Counted from the stretch's first letter, positions 1 through 6,648 are shown. The stretch is 7,909 nucleotides of DNA from an uncultured Oscillospiraceae bacterium (GCA_934668605.1 CAKUNY010000088.1:1-7909); one strand, 5' to 3'. Notes: generated by a model from the sequence alone, not told the origin. Program-made: numbers and translations.

Positions 1-30
1 TTCTCTATATTTCTCCAATCTGCAACGAGA

Positions 31-66
31 ACCCATGCTTTCCCTGCTTGAATGCATGGGTTTTTT
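31..66 (+). terminator. Rho-independent terminator of an upstream gene
   Basis: An 8-bp perfect stem, ACCCATGC (31-38) with GCATGGGT (54-61), has a 15-base loop and runs into a T tract at 61-66. It probably ends a plus-strand transcript whose gene lies left of the window; no gene end can be assigned in bases 1-30. Confidence 0.65.
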
Positions 67-75
67 GACAGACTG

Positions 76-109
76 AACGAGGAAACGGATACATCCGTTT
101 CCTCGTTTT
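76..109 (+). terminator. Second, stronger intrinsic terminator
   Basis: Bases 76-90 are perfectly complementary to 93-107 (stem core GAGGAAACGG / CCGTTTCCTC), giving at least 13 paired bases with a six-base loop, followed by TTTT. It follows the first terminator by about 10 bases, so read-through from the left is probably stopped twice before the recombinase transcription unit. Confidence 0.7.
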
Positions 110-236
110 CTATGGGTTCGGGCTGCTGCTTATGCCGGGGAGCGTGGGCTTTGAAGCTGCGGGGTTCCGCGAATACCTGATAGAGAGAAAGTGAAACTGC
201 ATTTATCACCGTACAAGCAAAGGAAGCTTTTCTGCT

Positions 237-246
237 GCATAAAATA
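237..246 (+). promoter_or_regulatory. Possible sporulation-sigma -10 element
   Basis: GCATAAAATA contains CATAAAAT (238-245). This matches the sigma-E -10 consensus CATACAHT at seven of eight positions and the sigma-K -10 pattern gCATAnnnTA. The matching -35 positions are poor: GCAAAGG at 217-223 is only a partial sigma-E fit. It is therefore weak evidence that the recombinase unit is transcribed in the sporulation mother cell. Confidence 0.2.
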
Positions 247-274
247 AGCTGCGCGCGCTGCAAAGAATAAGCTG
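243..274 (+). repeat. Direct repeat AATAAGCTG x2
   Basis: Two exact copies of AATAAGCTG, at 243-251 and 266-274, have starts 23 bases apart in the leader of the recombinase unit. They could be a protein-binding pair, or chance. Confidence 0.25.
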
Positions 275-299
275 AATCTGTATAAAAGGAGCTTCTAAA

Positions 300-470
300 A
301 TGGAACAGAATCAGAAGCAGCATCCTGCTTGCCAAAGCATCTTCAAAGATGGACGGTTCGTGACAGACACGGAAAGCTACACACGAGCGTGGATCACGCT
401 GATCAATCAAACAGAAAGAAATAAAAACAGCGATTTCGGTGCGAAACATGACAAAAACCCTGTCATGTGA
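300..470 (+). CDS. Small 56-aa element-encoded protein, function unknown
   Basis: ATG at 300 to TGA at 468-470 encodes a 56-residue soluble protein beginning MEQNQKQHPACQS and ending HDKNPVM. The start is well supported: AAAAGGAG at 284-291 lies 8 bases before the ATG, a stronger Shine-Dalgarno than that of the recombinase. There is no signal peptide or membrane segment. A central stretch, SYTRAWITLINQTERNK (residues 26-42), looks like a short amphipathic helix. My impression is that similar short proteins with a 'SIFxDG...YTxxWIxLINQ.E' pattern occur next to serine recombinases in clostridial mobile elements, but I cannot confirm this here. It lies 48 bases before the recombinase on the same strand, so co-transcription is likely. 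It might be a recombination accessory or directionality factor, or a regulator; neither is shown by the sequence. Confidence 0.6.
   Translation: MEQNQKQHPACQSIFKDGRFVTDTESYTRAWITLINQTERNKNSDFGAKHDKNPVM
446..468 (+). repeat. Inverted repeat over the small gene's stop codon
   Basis: ACATGACA (446-453) and TGTCATGT (461-468) form a perfect 8-bp stem with a 7-base loop (AAAACCC), ending in the TGA stop of the small gene. No T tract follows, so it is not a terminator. It could be an operator for a dimeric DNA-binding protein or an RNA hairpin that tunes expression of the recombinase 51 bases downstream. Confidence 0.4.
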
Positions 471-518
471 TATCCTGTTATTGAAGCAGCTTGTTCCTGT
501 CTGAAAGAAGATTCTGAC

Positions 519-2072
519 ATGAAAGCAGCGATTTATTGCCGCTTGTCCGAAGAAGATCGGAACAAGCAATTTGAAACCGATGACAGCAGCAGTATTCAAA
601 ACCAGAAAACCATGCTGGTTCAGTATGCAGTAGAACAGGGGTGGGAGCTATACGACATTTACAGCGATGATGATTACACGGGCTCTGATCGCAGACGGCC
701 GGAGTTTAACCGGCTGCTGCTGGATGCCGAAAAGCGAAAGTTTGATATTATCCTGTGCAAAACGCAGTCGCGCTTCACACGCGAATTGGAGCTTGTAGAG
801 AAGTACATACATGGACTATTTCCGATCTGGGGCATCCGATTTATCAGCATTGTTGACAATGCCGACACAGCAAATAAAGGTAACAAAAAATCCCGCCAGA
901 TCAACGGGCTTGTCAACGAATGGTATCTGGAGGATATGTCGGATAACATCCGAAGCGTCCTGACCAATCGGCGCGTGAACGGGTTTCACATTGGCGCATT
1001 TGCCCTTTACGGATACAAGAAAGACCCGGAGCAAAAGGGGCATCTGATTATCGACGAGGAGGCCGCAGCGGTCGTTAGAGAGGTTTTTGCGTTATTTGCG
1101 CAAGGATACGGAAAAACTGCAATCGCCCGTATGCTGAACGACAGGGGCATCCCAAACCCCACAGAATACAAGCGCCTGCATGGGCTCAATTACAAGCAGC
1201 CGAAAACAAAAAACAGTACGCTTTGGCGGTATTTTGCAATCTCTGATATGCTGGTCAATGAAATCTATATTGGAAATATGGTACAAGGGAAATACGGAAG
1301 TGTCTCCTATAAGACCAAGCAGAATAAGCCGCGCCCCAAGGACACATGGTATCGCGTCGAGGGAACGCATGAAGCAATTATTGACAGAGAACTCTGGAAC
1401 AGGGTGCAGGATTTGGTCGCTGAGAGAGCAAAACCGTTTGATACGGGGAATGTCGGTATTTTTGCGCGGAAAGTACGCTGTGCAAGCTGCGGTTATATCA
1501 TGCGTTCTTCTAAGAATCGCGGCAAACACTATTTGCAATGTGCAAACCGTTATGCTTCTGCCGATTCCTGCGAGGGTGCGTTTGTACCTGTTGCGGAGCT
1601 GGAACAAATCGTATTGAATGAACTGAAACGCTTGTCGGCTGAATATCTGGATCAGGAGGCGCTGGAACAGAACCTTACGTTGGAAGATAACCTATACGGC
1701 AGGAAAGAACGGCTTCTTGCAGAGCTGGCAGCATACAAGAAAAAAATCGAAGAAGATTCCGAAGGTATCCGCCAGCTTTATGTAGATAAGGTCAAGGGAC
1801 TCATATCGGCAGAAGATTTTGTTGAGCTGTCAAAAGAGTTCACTGAAGAACGGGAACGGATGAAACGCCTGATTGCAGAAAGCGAAAGCAAACTCACGCG
1901 GCTGGAAGAACAGATGCAATCGAGCAATCATCGCAAGGATCTGATCGCACAGTACATGAATCTGGAGCATTTGAACCGCGAGATGGTGGGGGTCCTGATC
2001 GACCATATTACGGTTGGACGCAGGAATAAAGAAACGCGTCAGGTTCCTGTCGAAATTCACTGGAATTTCTGA
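519..2072 (+). CDS. Large serine recombinase (site-specific integrase)
   Basis: This 517-residue protein catalyses integration and excision of the mobile element by a serine-linked double-strand exchange. The N-terminal resolvase domain (about 1-150) carries Tyr6, Arg8 and nucleophile Ser10 (YCRLS), then the SIQNQ motif at 25-29 and the SRFTR arginines Arg85 and Arg88. The 'recombinase' domain follows (about 155-300, with ARMLNDRGIPNP at 203-214). A zinc ribbon has Cys321-x2-Cys324 and Cys341/Cys351. A charged coiled coil (about 360-470) and a short C-terminal tail complete the fold. All key residues are present and the length is normal, so it looks active. The start is the first ATG of the domain; its ribosome binding site (GAAAGAAG, 503-510) is weak. 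The gene is more A+T-rich than the chromosome to its right and ends about 45 bases before interrupted cotJC. It resembles the Tn4451 TnpX / clostridial phage integrase group; the exact subfamily is not determinable here. Confidence 0.95.
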   Translation: MKAAIYCRLSEEDRNKQFETDDSSSIQNQKTMLVQYAVEQGWELYDIYSDDDYTGSDRRRPEFNRLLLDAEKRKFDIILCKTQSRFTRELELVEKYIHGLFPIWGIRFISIVDNADTANKGNKKSRQINGLVNEWYLEDMSDNIRSVLTNRRVNGFHIGAFALYGYKKDPEQKGHLIIDEEAAAVVREVFALFAQGYGKTAIARMLNDRGIPNPTEYKRLHGLNYKQPKTKNSTLWRYFAISDMLVNEIYIGNMVQGKYGSVSYKTKQNKPRPKDTWYRVEGTHEAIIDRELWNRVQDLVAERAKPFDTGNVGIFARKVRCASCGYIMRSSKNRGKHYLQCANRYASADSCEGAFVPVAELEQIVLNELKRLSAEYLDQEALEQNLTLEDNLYGRKERLLAELAAYKKKIEEDSEGIRQLYVDKVKGLISAEDFVELSKEFTEERERMKRLIAESESKLTRLEEQMQSSNHRKDLIAQYMNLEHLNREMVGVLIDHITVGRRNKETRQVPVEIHWNF

Positions 2073-2122
2073 GATTATCTGCATATTCTATTGTAAAGAG
2101 TTGTGTTTATGCAGTTGCAGCA
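2073..2122 (+). other. Putative right attachment junction (attR) of the element
   Basis: Between the recombinase stop (2070-2072) and the first recognisable cotJC codons (GCA GCA GAG CAG from 2117) lies a short A+T-rich stretch. Serine integrase genes are usually next to their own attachment site, so the crossover should fall at about 2110-2128. A perfect 7-bp inverted repeat, CTGCATA (2079-2085) and TATGCAG (2108-2114), lies inside the element arm and may be part of the recombinase binding site. The exact two-base core cannot be fixed without the left end or an empty site. Confidence 0.55.
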
Positions 2123-2314
2123 GAGCAGAAGGCTCGCGTGACGTATGACAACATTCTCCGGCTCAGCGACGACCCGGATGTGAATGACGTCATCCGCTTC
2201 CTGCGAGAGCGCGAGATCGTGCATTTCCAGCGCTTCGGCGAGGCGGTGCAGCTGCTGCGTGAGAAGCTCGATGAAAAGAACGTCTACTACATGAACCCCG
2301 CGCTGATCTCGTAA
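2117..2314 (+). pseudogene. cotJC: 3' fragment of cotJC (spore coat / Mn-catalase family), split by the element
   Basis: Reading from 2117 to the TAA at 2312-2314 gives about 65 residues beginning AAEQKARVTYDNILRL, then SDDPDVNDVIRFLRERE, then IVHFQRFGEAVQLLREKLDE, ending NPALIS. This matches the C-terminal part of CotJC, a manganese-catalase-like inner spore coat protein; the Bacillus protein has AAEEKARATY, SDDPDL and RFLREREIVHSQRF at the same place. There is no start codon or ribosome binding site in frame. The residues before AAEQ (CVYAV) do not look like the family, so homology stops at the element junction. The missing N-terminal two thirds should lie at the other end of the element. 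It is either a dead gene or one rebuilt when the element excises. Confidence 0.85.
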
Positions 2315-2324
2315 AATCAGACAG

Positions 2325-2355
2325 AAAAAATGGGAGTCCGAAAATTCGGACTCCC
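2325..2355 (-). terminator. Terminator of the solute-binding lipoprotein gene
   Basis: GGGAGTCCGAA (2332-2342) pairs perfectly with TTCGGACTCCC (2345-2355). On the minus strand the stem is followed by six T (complement of 2325-2330), a classic intrinsic terminator 5 bases after the gene's stop codon. From the plus side only a weak T-rich stretch follows, so it may also partly end the cotJC transcript. Confidence 0.85.
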
Positions 2356-2360
2356 TTCGC

Positions 2361-4736
2361 TTATTTCTGCTCGGCGATGTAAAGTGAGGCGCGGTTCTGG
2401 ATCATAGCGGCCGCTTCGTCGAGCGTTTTGCTGCCCGCAAAGTAGCCGGCCGCCTCCTCGTTCACGATGTTCATAAGGCTCTCGTCAAAGGTAAAAACGC
2501 TCGTCGTCTGGTCAATTAAATCGCACACGGCCTTGTACTGCTCGGGTGTGACCGCATAAACGTCGACCGTCTCGTTATAAAAGCCGATGGTGTAGAGCGC
2601 GACGGGAATGGGATTTCCGCTTGCGTCCAGAACCGGGTTTCCGGCTTCATCTGTAACGTAGTCCTGCTGCATGGCCTTGTCCGCCAGCTGTTCAAAGGCC
2701 GATTTCAACATCGGGAAGGCGGTCGACTGCATCTGCGCGTCTTCGGACAATAACGCGCGAATGAAGCTCCACGCGCCGTCTTTATCCTTGCAGGCCGTCG
2801 TCATGCAGATCGAGCCCAGCGGCACGAAGCCGGAGCCAAGTCCGTCTGACGCGCCCGGATAGCCAACGAAGCACACGTCGTTGTCCATAGCCGCGAACTG
2901 ATAGTAGATATCATCGAAGCTCGCGAAGGCGATATTGGCCAGCAGCTGCTGATCCTGCCCCACGCGGCGATAGTCGCTCCGATAGTCGCCAAAGTCAAAA
3001 TTCGTGGTGTCAAATTCGTCCGGGAAGGTGTTCGCAAATTGCAGGAAGGACTTGAACTCGTCGGAATCAAAGCTGCATGTACCGGTCTGCCAGTTGACAA
3101 AGCGGCTCAGGGCGTTTGCCACGCAGAGGTAGAGCACATGCGACTTGGTGTAGTCGACATTGAAAACCGTCGCTCCCTCCGGAAGCTTTGCCAGCGCGTC
3201 TTCTACCGCGTCCAGCGTCCAGCTGTCGTAGCCGCCGACGATCTCGCGCTTGCCCGCCGCGCTCACGACCTGAAAGCTCGTCGGCAGCTGATAGAGCCTG
3301 CCATCCGTTTTGACCGCGTTCAGAACGCTTTCCATGAGCTTGTCGGGAGAAACCGCGCTGTCTGCGTTTAAGTATGGCAGCAGATCTTCCAGGAAGCCCT
3401 TGACGGCGTACTGCGCCACGGGGAGCTCTCCGCCGGAGACATCGATGAGGTCGGGAAGATTGCCGGACAGAAGCTCCGTATTGAGCTTTACCAGCGCGGA
3501 TGAGCTGTCTTCGGTATACGAGCCGGGGCTTGCGATGATCTCGTTATACTCGGAGTAGTCCAGAACCTCGATGCGGTATCTGGCGTTTTCGCGGTTGAAT
3601 TTTGCGACCTGCTGGCGAAGCGACTGGCTGAGGGACATCGTTGCAAGCGTCAGGACAGTCTTTTCCGGAAGCGTCGAGGGGTCGACCGCCTGCAAGTCAT
3701 AGAGCGCATAGGTGTGATCCACGCCGTTTCCCTGCGTGTTCAGAAGCACGCGGATGCTGCCGTCTTCTTCTGCATGCAGGCTTGCTAGCTCCGTCGCGTC
3801 AAGGTCGCAGTCGAGAAGATCCAGAGTTTTCTCGGCCTGCTGGGTGTCCAAGTCATAGCGGTAAATGGAGCCGTCGTCGAAGTAATAGAAGGCTTGCCCG
3901 CCTGCGTCCGGGTAAATGTCCCACGTGTAGATGGGAATGAGGACGTCTTCGCCCCACGAGAGCGACTGCGCGTCGATCGGCCGGAAGTTCATGCCGCCCG
4001 CGTCGGCGTAGAACAGAATACCGGCCTGATTGGAGAGGCTGACGAGGCTGCCGTATTTACCGTCCTGACTGAGTGTTTTCAAAAGCGCGCCGGCTTCGCT
4101 GAAAATGTAGACGGTATCGGAATAGTCCGCGCACACAAAGCGCCCCGTGCCATCGAGCGCGAGATGGTTCAGGTAAACCTGCGCCGTGTCGATCTGCGTG
4201 CCGGAAAAATCCAGAGAGATTGTTTCGAGATACGTTCCGTCCTCTGCAAAATGGACGAAGAACCAGACGTCCTCCGCGTCCTCTGCTTCGGATTCCGCCG
4301 TCTGGCAAAGCGCCCAGACAGAGCCGTCGGTATCCTTCACCAGTGCGTTCACCTGCGGCTTCCCGACGCCCAAGGCCGGAAATTCCAGAATGGCGATCTG
4401 GCCGGATGTAAGGTCTTCACGGTAGAGCGTACACTCGTATTTGTGATAGGCGTAAATTTCGCCCGTGGTCTGGTCAACATCCTGTTCGGTTCCTTCACCC
4501 TGCGCCATCGCGGAAAGGAAAAGTGCGCCGTCCGTAAAGACGGCGGCCTGCACCATGTCCAGAGGCTCGGGCAGGGGATTTGAAATTGCCTGGTAGGCGG
4601 TATCCTGCGCTAAGGCAGCTGCGGACGCTGCCGCGCCGGTTTGTGTTTCTTCGCTTGGCGCGATTTGCTTCTTGCAGCCGGTGAACAGCGCAGTGAAAAG
4701 TGCCAGCACAAGCGCGAATGATAAAATCCGTTTCAT
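2361..4736 (-). CDS. Lipoprotein: propeller-like N-terminal half plus family 1 extracellular solute-binding domain
   Basis: This 791-residue protein begins with a lipoprotein signal (MKRILSFALV...LFTGC, lipid-modified Cys21), so it is anchored on the outer face of the membrane. Residues about 60-350 are beta-rich with repeated blade-like pieces ending in D-G-S/T turns (DTDGSVWAL, AEDGTYLE, FDDGSIYRYD, EEDGSIRVL), which suggests a beta-propeller. Residues about 360-790 resemble ABC-type sugar-binding proteins of family 1: QVAKFNRENARYRIEVLDYS (377-396), LLSGNLPDL (422-430), and a C-terminal FAGSKTLDEAAAMIQNR (766-782). The start is fixed by AGGAG (complement of 4745-4749), 8 bases upstream. 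Typical solute-binding proteins are about 400-500 aa, so the N-terminal half is an addition. No permease or ATPase gene lies beside it, so ligand and transporter are unknown; a sensing role is possible. Confidence 0.85.
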   Translation of the reverse strand: MKRILSFALVLALFTALFTGCKKQIAPSEETQTGAAASAAALAQDTAYQAISNPLPEPLDMVQAAVFTDGALFLSAMAQGEGTEQDVDQTTGEIYAYHKYECTLYREDLTSGQIAILEFPALGVGKPQVNALVKDTDGSVWALCQTAESEAEDAEDVWFFVHFAEDGTYLETISLDFSGTQIDTAQVYLNHLALDGTGRFVCADYSDTVYIFSEAGALLKTLSQDGKYGSLVSLSNQAGILFYADAGGMNFRPIDAQSLSWGEDVLIPIYTWDIYPDAGGQAFYYFDDGSIYRYDLDTQQAEKTLDLLDCDLDATELASLHAEEDGSIRVLLNTQGNGVDHTYALYDLQAVDPSTLPEKTVLTLATMSLSQSLRQQVAKFNRENARYRIEVLDYSEYNEIIASPGSYTEDSSSALVKLNTELLSGNLPDLIDVSGGELPVAQYAVKGFLEDLLPYLNADSAVSPDKLMESVLNAVKTDGRLYQLPTSFQVVSAAGKREIVGGYDSWTLDAVEDALAKLPEGATVFNVDYTKSHVLYLCVANALSRFVNWQTGTCSFDSDEFKSFLQFANTFPDEFDTTNFDFGDYRSDYRRVGQDQQLLANIAFASFDDIYYQFAAMDNDVCFVGYPGASDGLGSGFVPLGSICMTTACKDKDGAWSFIRALLSEDAQMQSTAFPMLKSAFEQLADKAMQQDYVTDEAGNPVLDASGNPIPVALYTIGFYNETVDVYAVTPEQYKAVCDLIDQTTSVFTFDESLMNIVNEEAAGYFAGSKTLDEAAAMIQNRASLYIAEQK

Positions 4737-4743
4737 GTTTCAT

Positions 4744-4751
4744 GCTCCTTT
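4744..4751 (-). promoter_or_regulatory. Ribosome binding site of the solute-binding lipoprotein
   Basis: AAAGGAGC on the minus strand lies 7 bases before the ATG at 4736 (8 bases from AGGAG). A nearer out-of-frame ATG at 4743-4741 is too close to this site to be used. Confidence 0.75.
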
Positions 4752-4769
4752 GTTATTTTGTCCGGAAGC

Positions 4770-4778
4770 ATCATAGCA
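4770..4778 (-). promoter_or_regulatory. Probable extended -10 promoter for the lipoprotein gene
   Basis: On the minus strand TGCTATGAT gives a -10 box TATGAT (4770-4775) preceded by the TGn extension, about 33 bases before the start codon. No good -35 is found at 16-18 bases, which is tolerated by extended -10 promoters. The intergenic gap also contains the terminator of the gene upstream, so an independent promoter is expected here. Confidence 0.45.
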
Positions 4779-4830
4779 GATTTTGAAGTCTTGCTGGCAT
4801 TTTTAAGCAAAGATTAAGAAAAGCTTCACC

Positions 4831-4865
4831 AAAGAAAAACCTGTCTCCCAAAATTGAGAGACAGG
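4831..4865 (-). terminator. Terminator of the TPR/LRR protein gene
   Basis: CCTGTCTC (4840-4847) pairs with GAGACAGG (4858-4865). On the minus strand the stem is followed by GTTTTTCTTT (complement of 4831-4840), 16 bases after the stop codon of the TPR/LRR gene. This separates it from the lipoprotein gene, so the two are probably not one operon. Confidence 0.8.
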
Positions 4866-4881
4866 CTTGTCGTTATTCAGA

Positions 4882-6561
4882 TTACGCCGCGTCTTTAACA
4901 TAGCCTGGCGTGTAGTTCACGATCCGGCCGATTTCCTGCAAGGCCTTGACCTGCTCTTCGTTGACGGGGTTATCGAAGAGGTTCAGCTGCGTGAGCAGCG
5001 GGCAGTCCTCCAGACCGGAGATATCGGAGATCTGGTTGTAGTCGGCGAAGATGTAGTTGAGGCTCGGCAGTCCCTTGAGGGGGGAGAGATCGGTGAGCTG
5101 ATTATTGTTGACGTTGATGCGCACGAGCTTGCAGTTTTCCGTATCGAAGGCGGGAAGCGCCTCGATCAGGTTGTGGCTGGCAAGGAAATACGTCAGCTCC
5201 GGGAGGCTTGCGATGACGGAGACGTCCTTGACCTGATTGTCGGAAATATCGAGCACGGAAAGACTCACGCAGTCCGAGAGCACCGAAATATCCGAAATCT
5301 CGTTATTGGACGCATAGAGCTCCTGTAGGGAGGTGTTCCCGGCGAGGCTCGACAGACGCGAGACGCCGCAGTTTTCAATATGCAGCCGCTCAAGCTCCAG
5401 GCAGCTGTTGAGATACGTAATGGACTTCACGGGATTGTTTGTCAGATACAGGTCTTTCAGATGCTCAAGCGCCGTGATGGCTGTGAGATCTGCGACAGAG
5501 TTGTTTGTGAGATCGAGGTACTCAAGGTTCGACAGCCCGACGAGGGGATTGATGGCCGTGACTGCGCAGCTTTCGAGCACGAGCTTTTTGAGCTCCGGCA
5601 GCGTGCCGATGGCCTCCAGAATCGAGGTCGGAAGCGTGGTGCCGGAAAGATCGAGCGTTTGCAGCGTCGTGAGCTGCGGGAGCACCGAAAGATCGAGCCC
5701 CGTCGCGTTTTGAATCGTCAGCGTCTGAAGCCCCGCAAAGCGCGTCAGATCGGAAATATCCTGTACGCCCTCGGGAAGCGTCAGCTCTTCGATTTCCCAG
5801 AGCTCATCGGACATAAGCGTATCAGACGCGGATTTTCCGAGAAGCTCGCGCACGTAGCGATCGAGCGTGCTGTCTGCGAGCTTGACTTCTTCGACAACGC
5901 TTCCGATCGTGTAGCCGCCATAGACGGCGTCGCTCACAAGGCCGTTTTCCGCGACCGTGACGACGACGACCTTGCTGTCTCCCGCCGCTAGGGTGACAGG
6001 CGCTTCATACGCGTCCGTTTCGATGGAGGGGTAGTCCTGATTGACGGCCAGATATGCCGTGCCGCCGGTGGCAGAAACGGAAACATCGATATATTCGCTG
6101 TAGTACCCGCTTTCGGGCGAAAGAACGGGCGGACGCGGGCGAAGCGCGTCGATCTGCGCTTTGACGTCGCTGCTTGTGATGCGGTCGAGCATCTGCTCGG
6201 CGTCTAAGATCTTGTCCTGCTCGATATACGTTTTGGAAAGCGCGACGTAGAGCTGCACGGACTCGGGGTTATTGGTAATGGCGCTGACAAGGGTATACTC
6301 GGCCTTCGTGTAGTTGCCGCTGTTGATATACGCCTGCGCCAGCCGGACGGGGAGGTTCGCGTTCTCGGGCGCGAGCTTGCAGGCCGTCTCATAGAGCGCG
6401 ACGGCGCGGTTATAGCGTCCGGCGTCATAGAAATAGTCGCCCCAGTGGGCAAAGACGCTCATCGTCAAGTCCGGCCGCTGCACAAGGAAGAACCAGCACG
6501 CCCCGCCGATGATCGCGACGACAAGCAGCACAATCAAAAAAATCTTCAGAATATATTTCAT
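4882..6561 (-). CDS. Membrane-anchored TPR and leucine-rich repeat protein
   Basis: This 559-residue protein has one N-terminal hydrophobic helix (residues 4-26) with a short lysine-bearing start, so it is probably a signal anchor with the rest outside the cell. Residues about 34-140 hold roughly three TPR units (YFYDAGRYNRAVALYETACKL and AYINSGNYTKAEYTLVSAI are clear). Residues about 144-220 (PPVLSPESGYYSEYIDVSVSA... to YGGYTIG) look like the small chitobiase/hexosaminidase C-terminal type beta-sandwich. Residues 257-540 form about 13 LRRs of 21-24 residues with the pattern LxxLxLxxNxIxDIsxL, close to internalin LRRs. There is no C-terminal wall anchor. The start has AGGAG (complement of 6570-6574) 8 bases upstream. 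LRR and TPR domains point to protein binding, perhaps as a surface scaffold; no enzyme domain is seen and the partner is unknown. Confidence 0.85.
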   Translation of the reverse strand: MKYILKIFLIVLLVVAIIGGACWFFLVQRPDLTMSVFAHWGDYFYDAGRYNRAVALYETACKLAPENANLPVRLAQAYINSGNYTKAEYTLVSAITNNPESVQLYVALSKTYIEQDKILDAEQMLDRITSSDVKAQIDALRPRPPVLSPESGYYSEYIDVSVSATGGTAYLAVNQDYPSIETDAYEAPVTLAAGDSKVVVVTVAENGLVSDAVYGGYTIGSVVEEVKLADSTLDRYVRELLGKSASDTLMSDELWEIEELTLPEGVQDISDLTRFAGLQTLTIQNATGLDLSVLPQLTTLQTLDLSGTTLPTSILEAIGTLPELKKLVLESCAVTAINPLVGLSNLEYLDLTNNSVADLTAITALEHLKDLYLTNNPVKSITYLNSCLELERLHIENCGVSRLSSLAGNTSLQELYASNNEISDISVLSDCVSLSVLDISDNQVKDVSVIASLPELTYFLASHNLIEALPAFDTENCKLVRINVNNNQLTDLSPLKGLPSLNYIFADYNQISDISGLEDCPLLTQLNLFDNPVNEEQVKALQEIGRIVNYTPGYVKDAA

Positions 6562-6599
6562 CGCAGAAACTCCTGACAGCTAAAGTTACAGTTTGTCAT

Positions 6600-6628
6600 A
6601 TTATACGGCTTTCCCAAAAGCGTGTCAA
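6600..6628 (-). promoter_or_regulatory. Perfect-consensus sigma-A promoter of the TPR/LRR gene
   Basis: On the minus strand TTGACA (complement of 6623-6628) and TATAAT (complement of 6600-6605) are separated by exactly 17 bases. Transcription should begin near 6593, leaving about a 31-base leader with the ribosome binding site. Both hexamers and the spacing are exact consensus, implying strong vegetative expression unless repressed. Confidence 0.9.
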
Positions 6629-6648
6629 GCGCGGCGTTATGTCAAGCG
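6623..6648. repeat. 9-bp direct repeat around the divergent promoters
   Basis: TGTCAAGCG occurs at 6623-6631 and 6640-6648, exactly 17 bases apart. The first copy contains the -35 of the leftward promoter and the second ends one base before the -35 of the rightward sigma-E promoter. It could be a tandem regulator-binding site or a duplicated -35 element. Confidence 0.5.

Larger units (their letters stand above)
110..299 (+). other. Leader region upstream of the small gene, no clear gene
   Basis: About 190 bases separate the terminators from the small gene at 300. A frame open from 69 to 194 has no start codon with a ribosome binding site and is not called. The promoter of the small gene and recombinase should lie here, but no convincing sigma-A promoter is visible. 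The 9-mer AATAAGCTG occurs twice, at 243-251 and 266-274, and GCATAAAATA at 237-246 resembles a sporulation-sigma -10 box. Confidence 0.4.

Noticed and set aside
65..93. TTGACA at 65-70 as a -35 box
   Set aside because: No -10 hexamer lies at the right distance, and the putative spacer is the stem of the second terminator.
69..194. Open frame ending in LLLMPGSVGFEAAGFREYLIERK
   Set aside because: It looks protein-like at its end, but it has no start codon with a ribosome binding site, passes through the terminator hairpin, and I recognise no family. It could be a decayed gene tail but is not supportable.
281..286. TATAAA as a -10 box for the small gene
   Set aside because: Transcription would begin after the ribosome binding site, just before the ATG, and no -35 is present.
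1092..1607. 171-aa minus-strand open frame inside the recombinase
   Set aside because: It is antisense to the conserved recombinase and zinc-ribbon domains and has no independent support.
3894..4583. 229-aa plus-strand open frame inside the lipoprotein gene
   Set aside because: It is a mirror frame of the real gene, with no ribosome binding site or domain.
5380..5991. 203-aa plus-strand open frame inside the TPR/LRR gene
   Set aside because: Its apparent repeats are just the antisense of the LRR codons.
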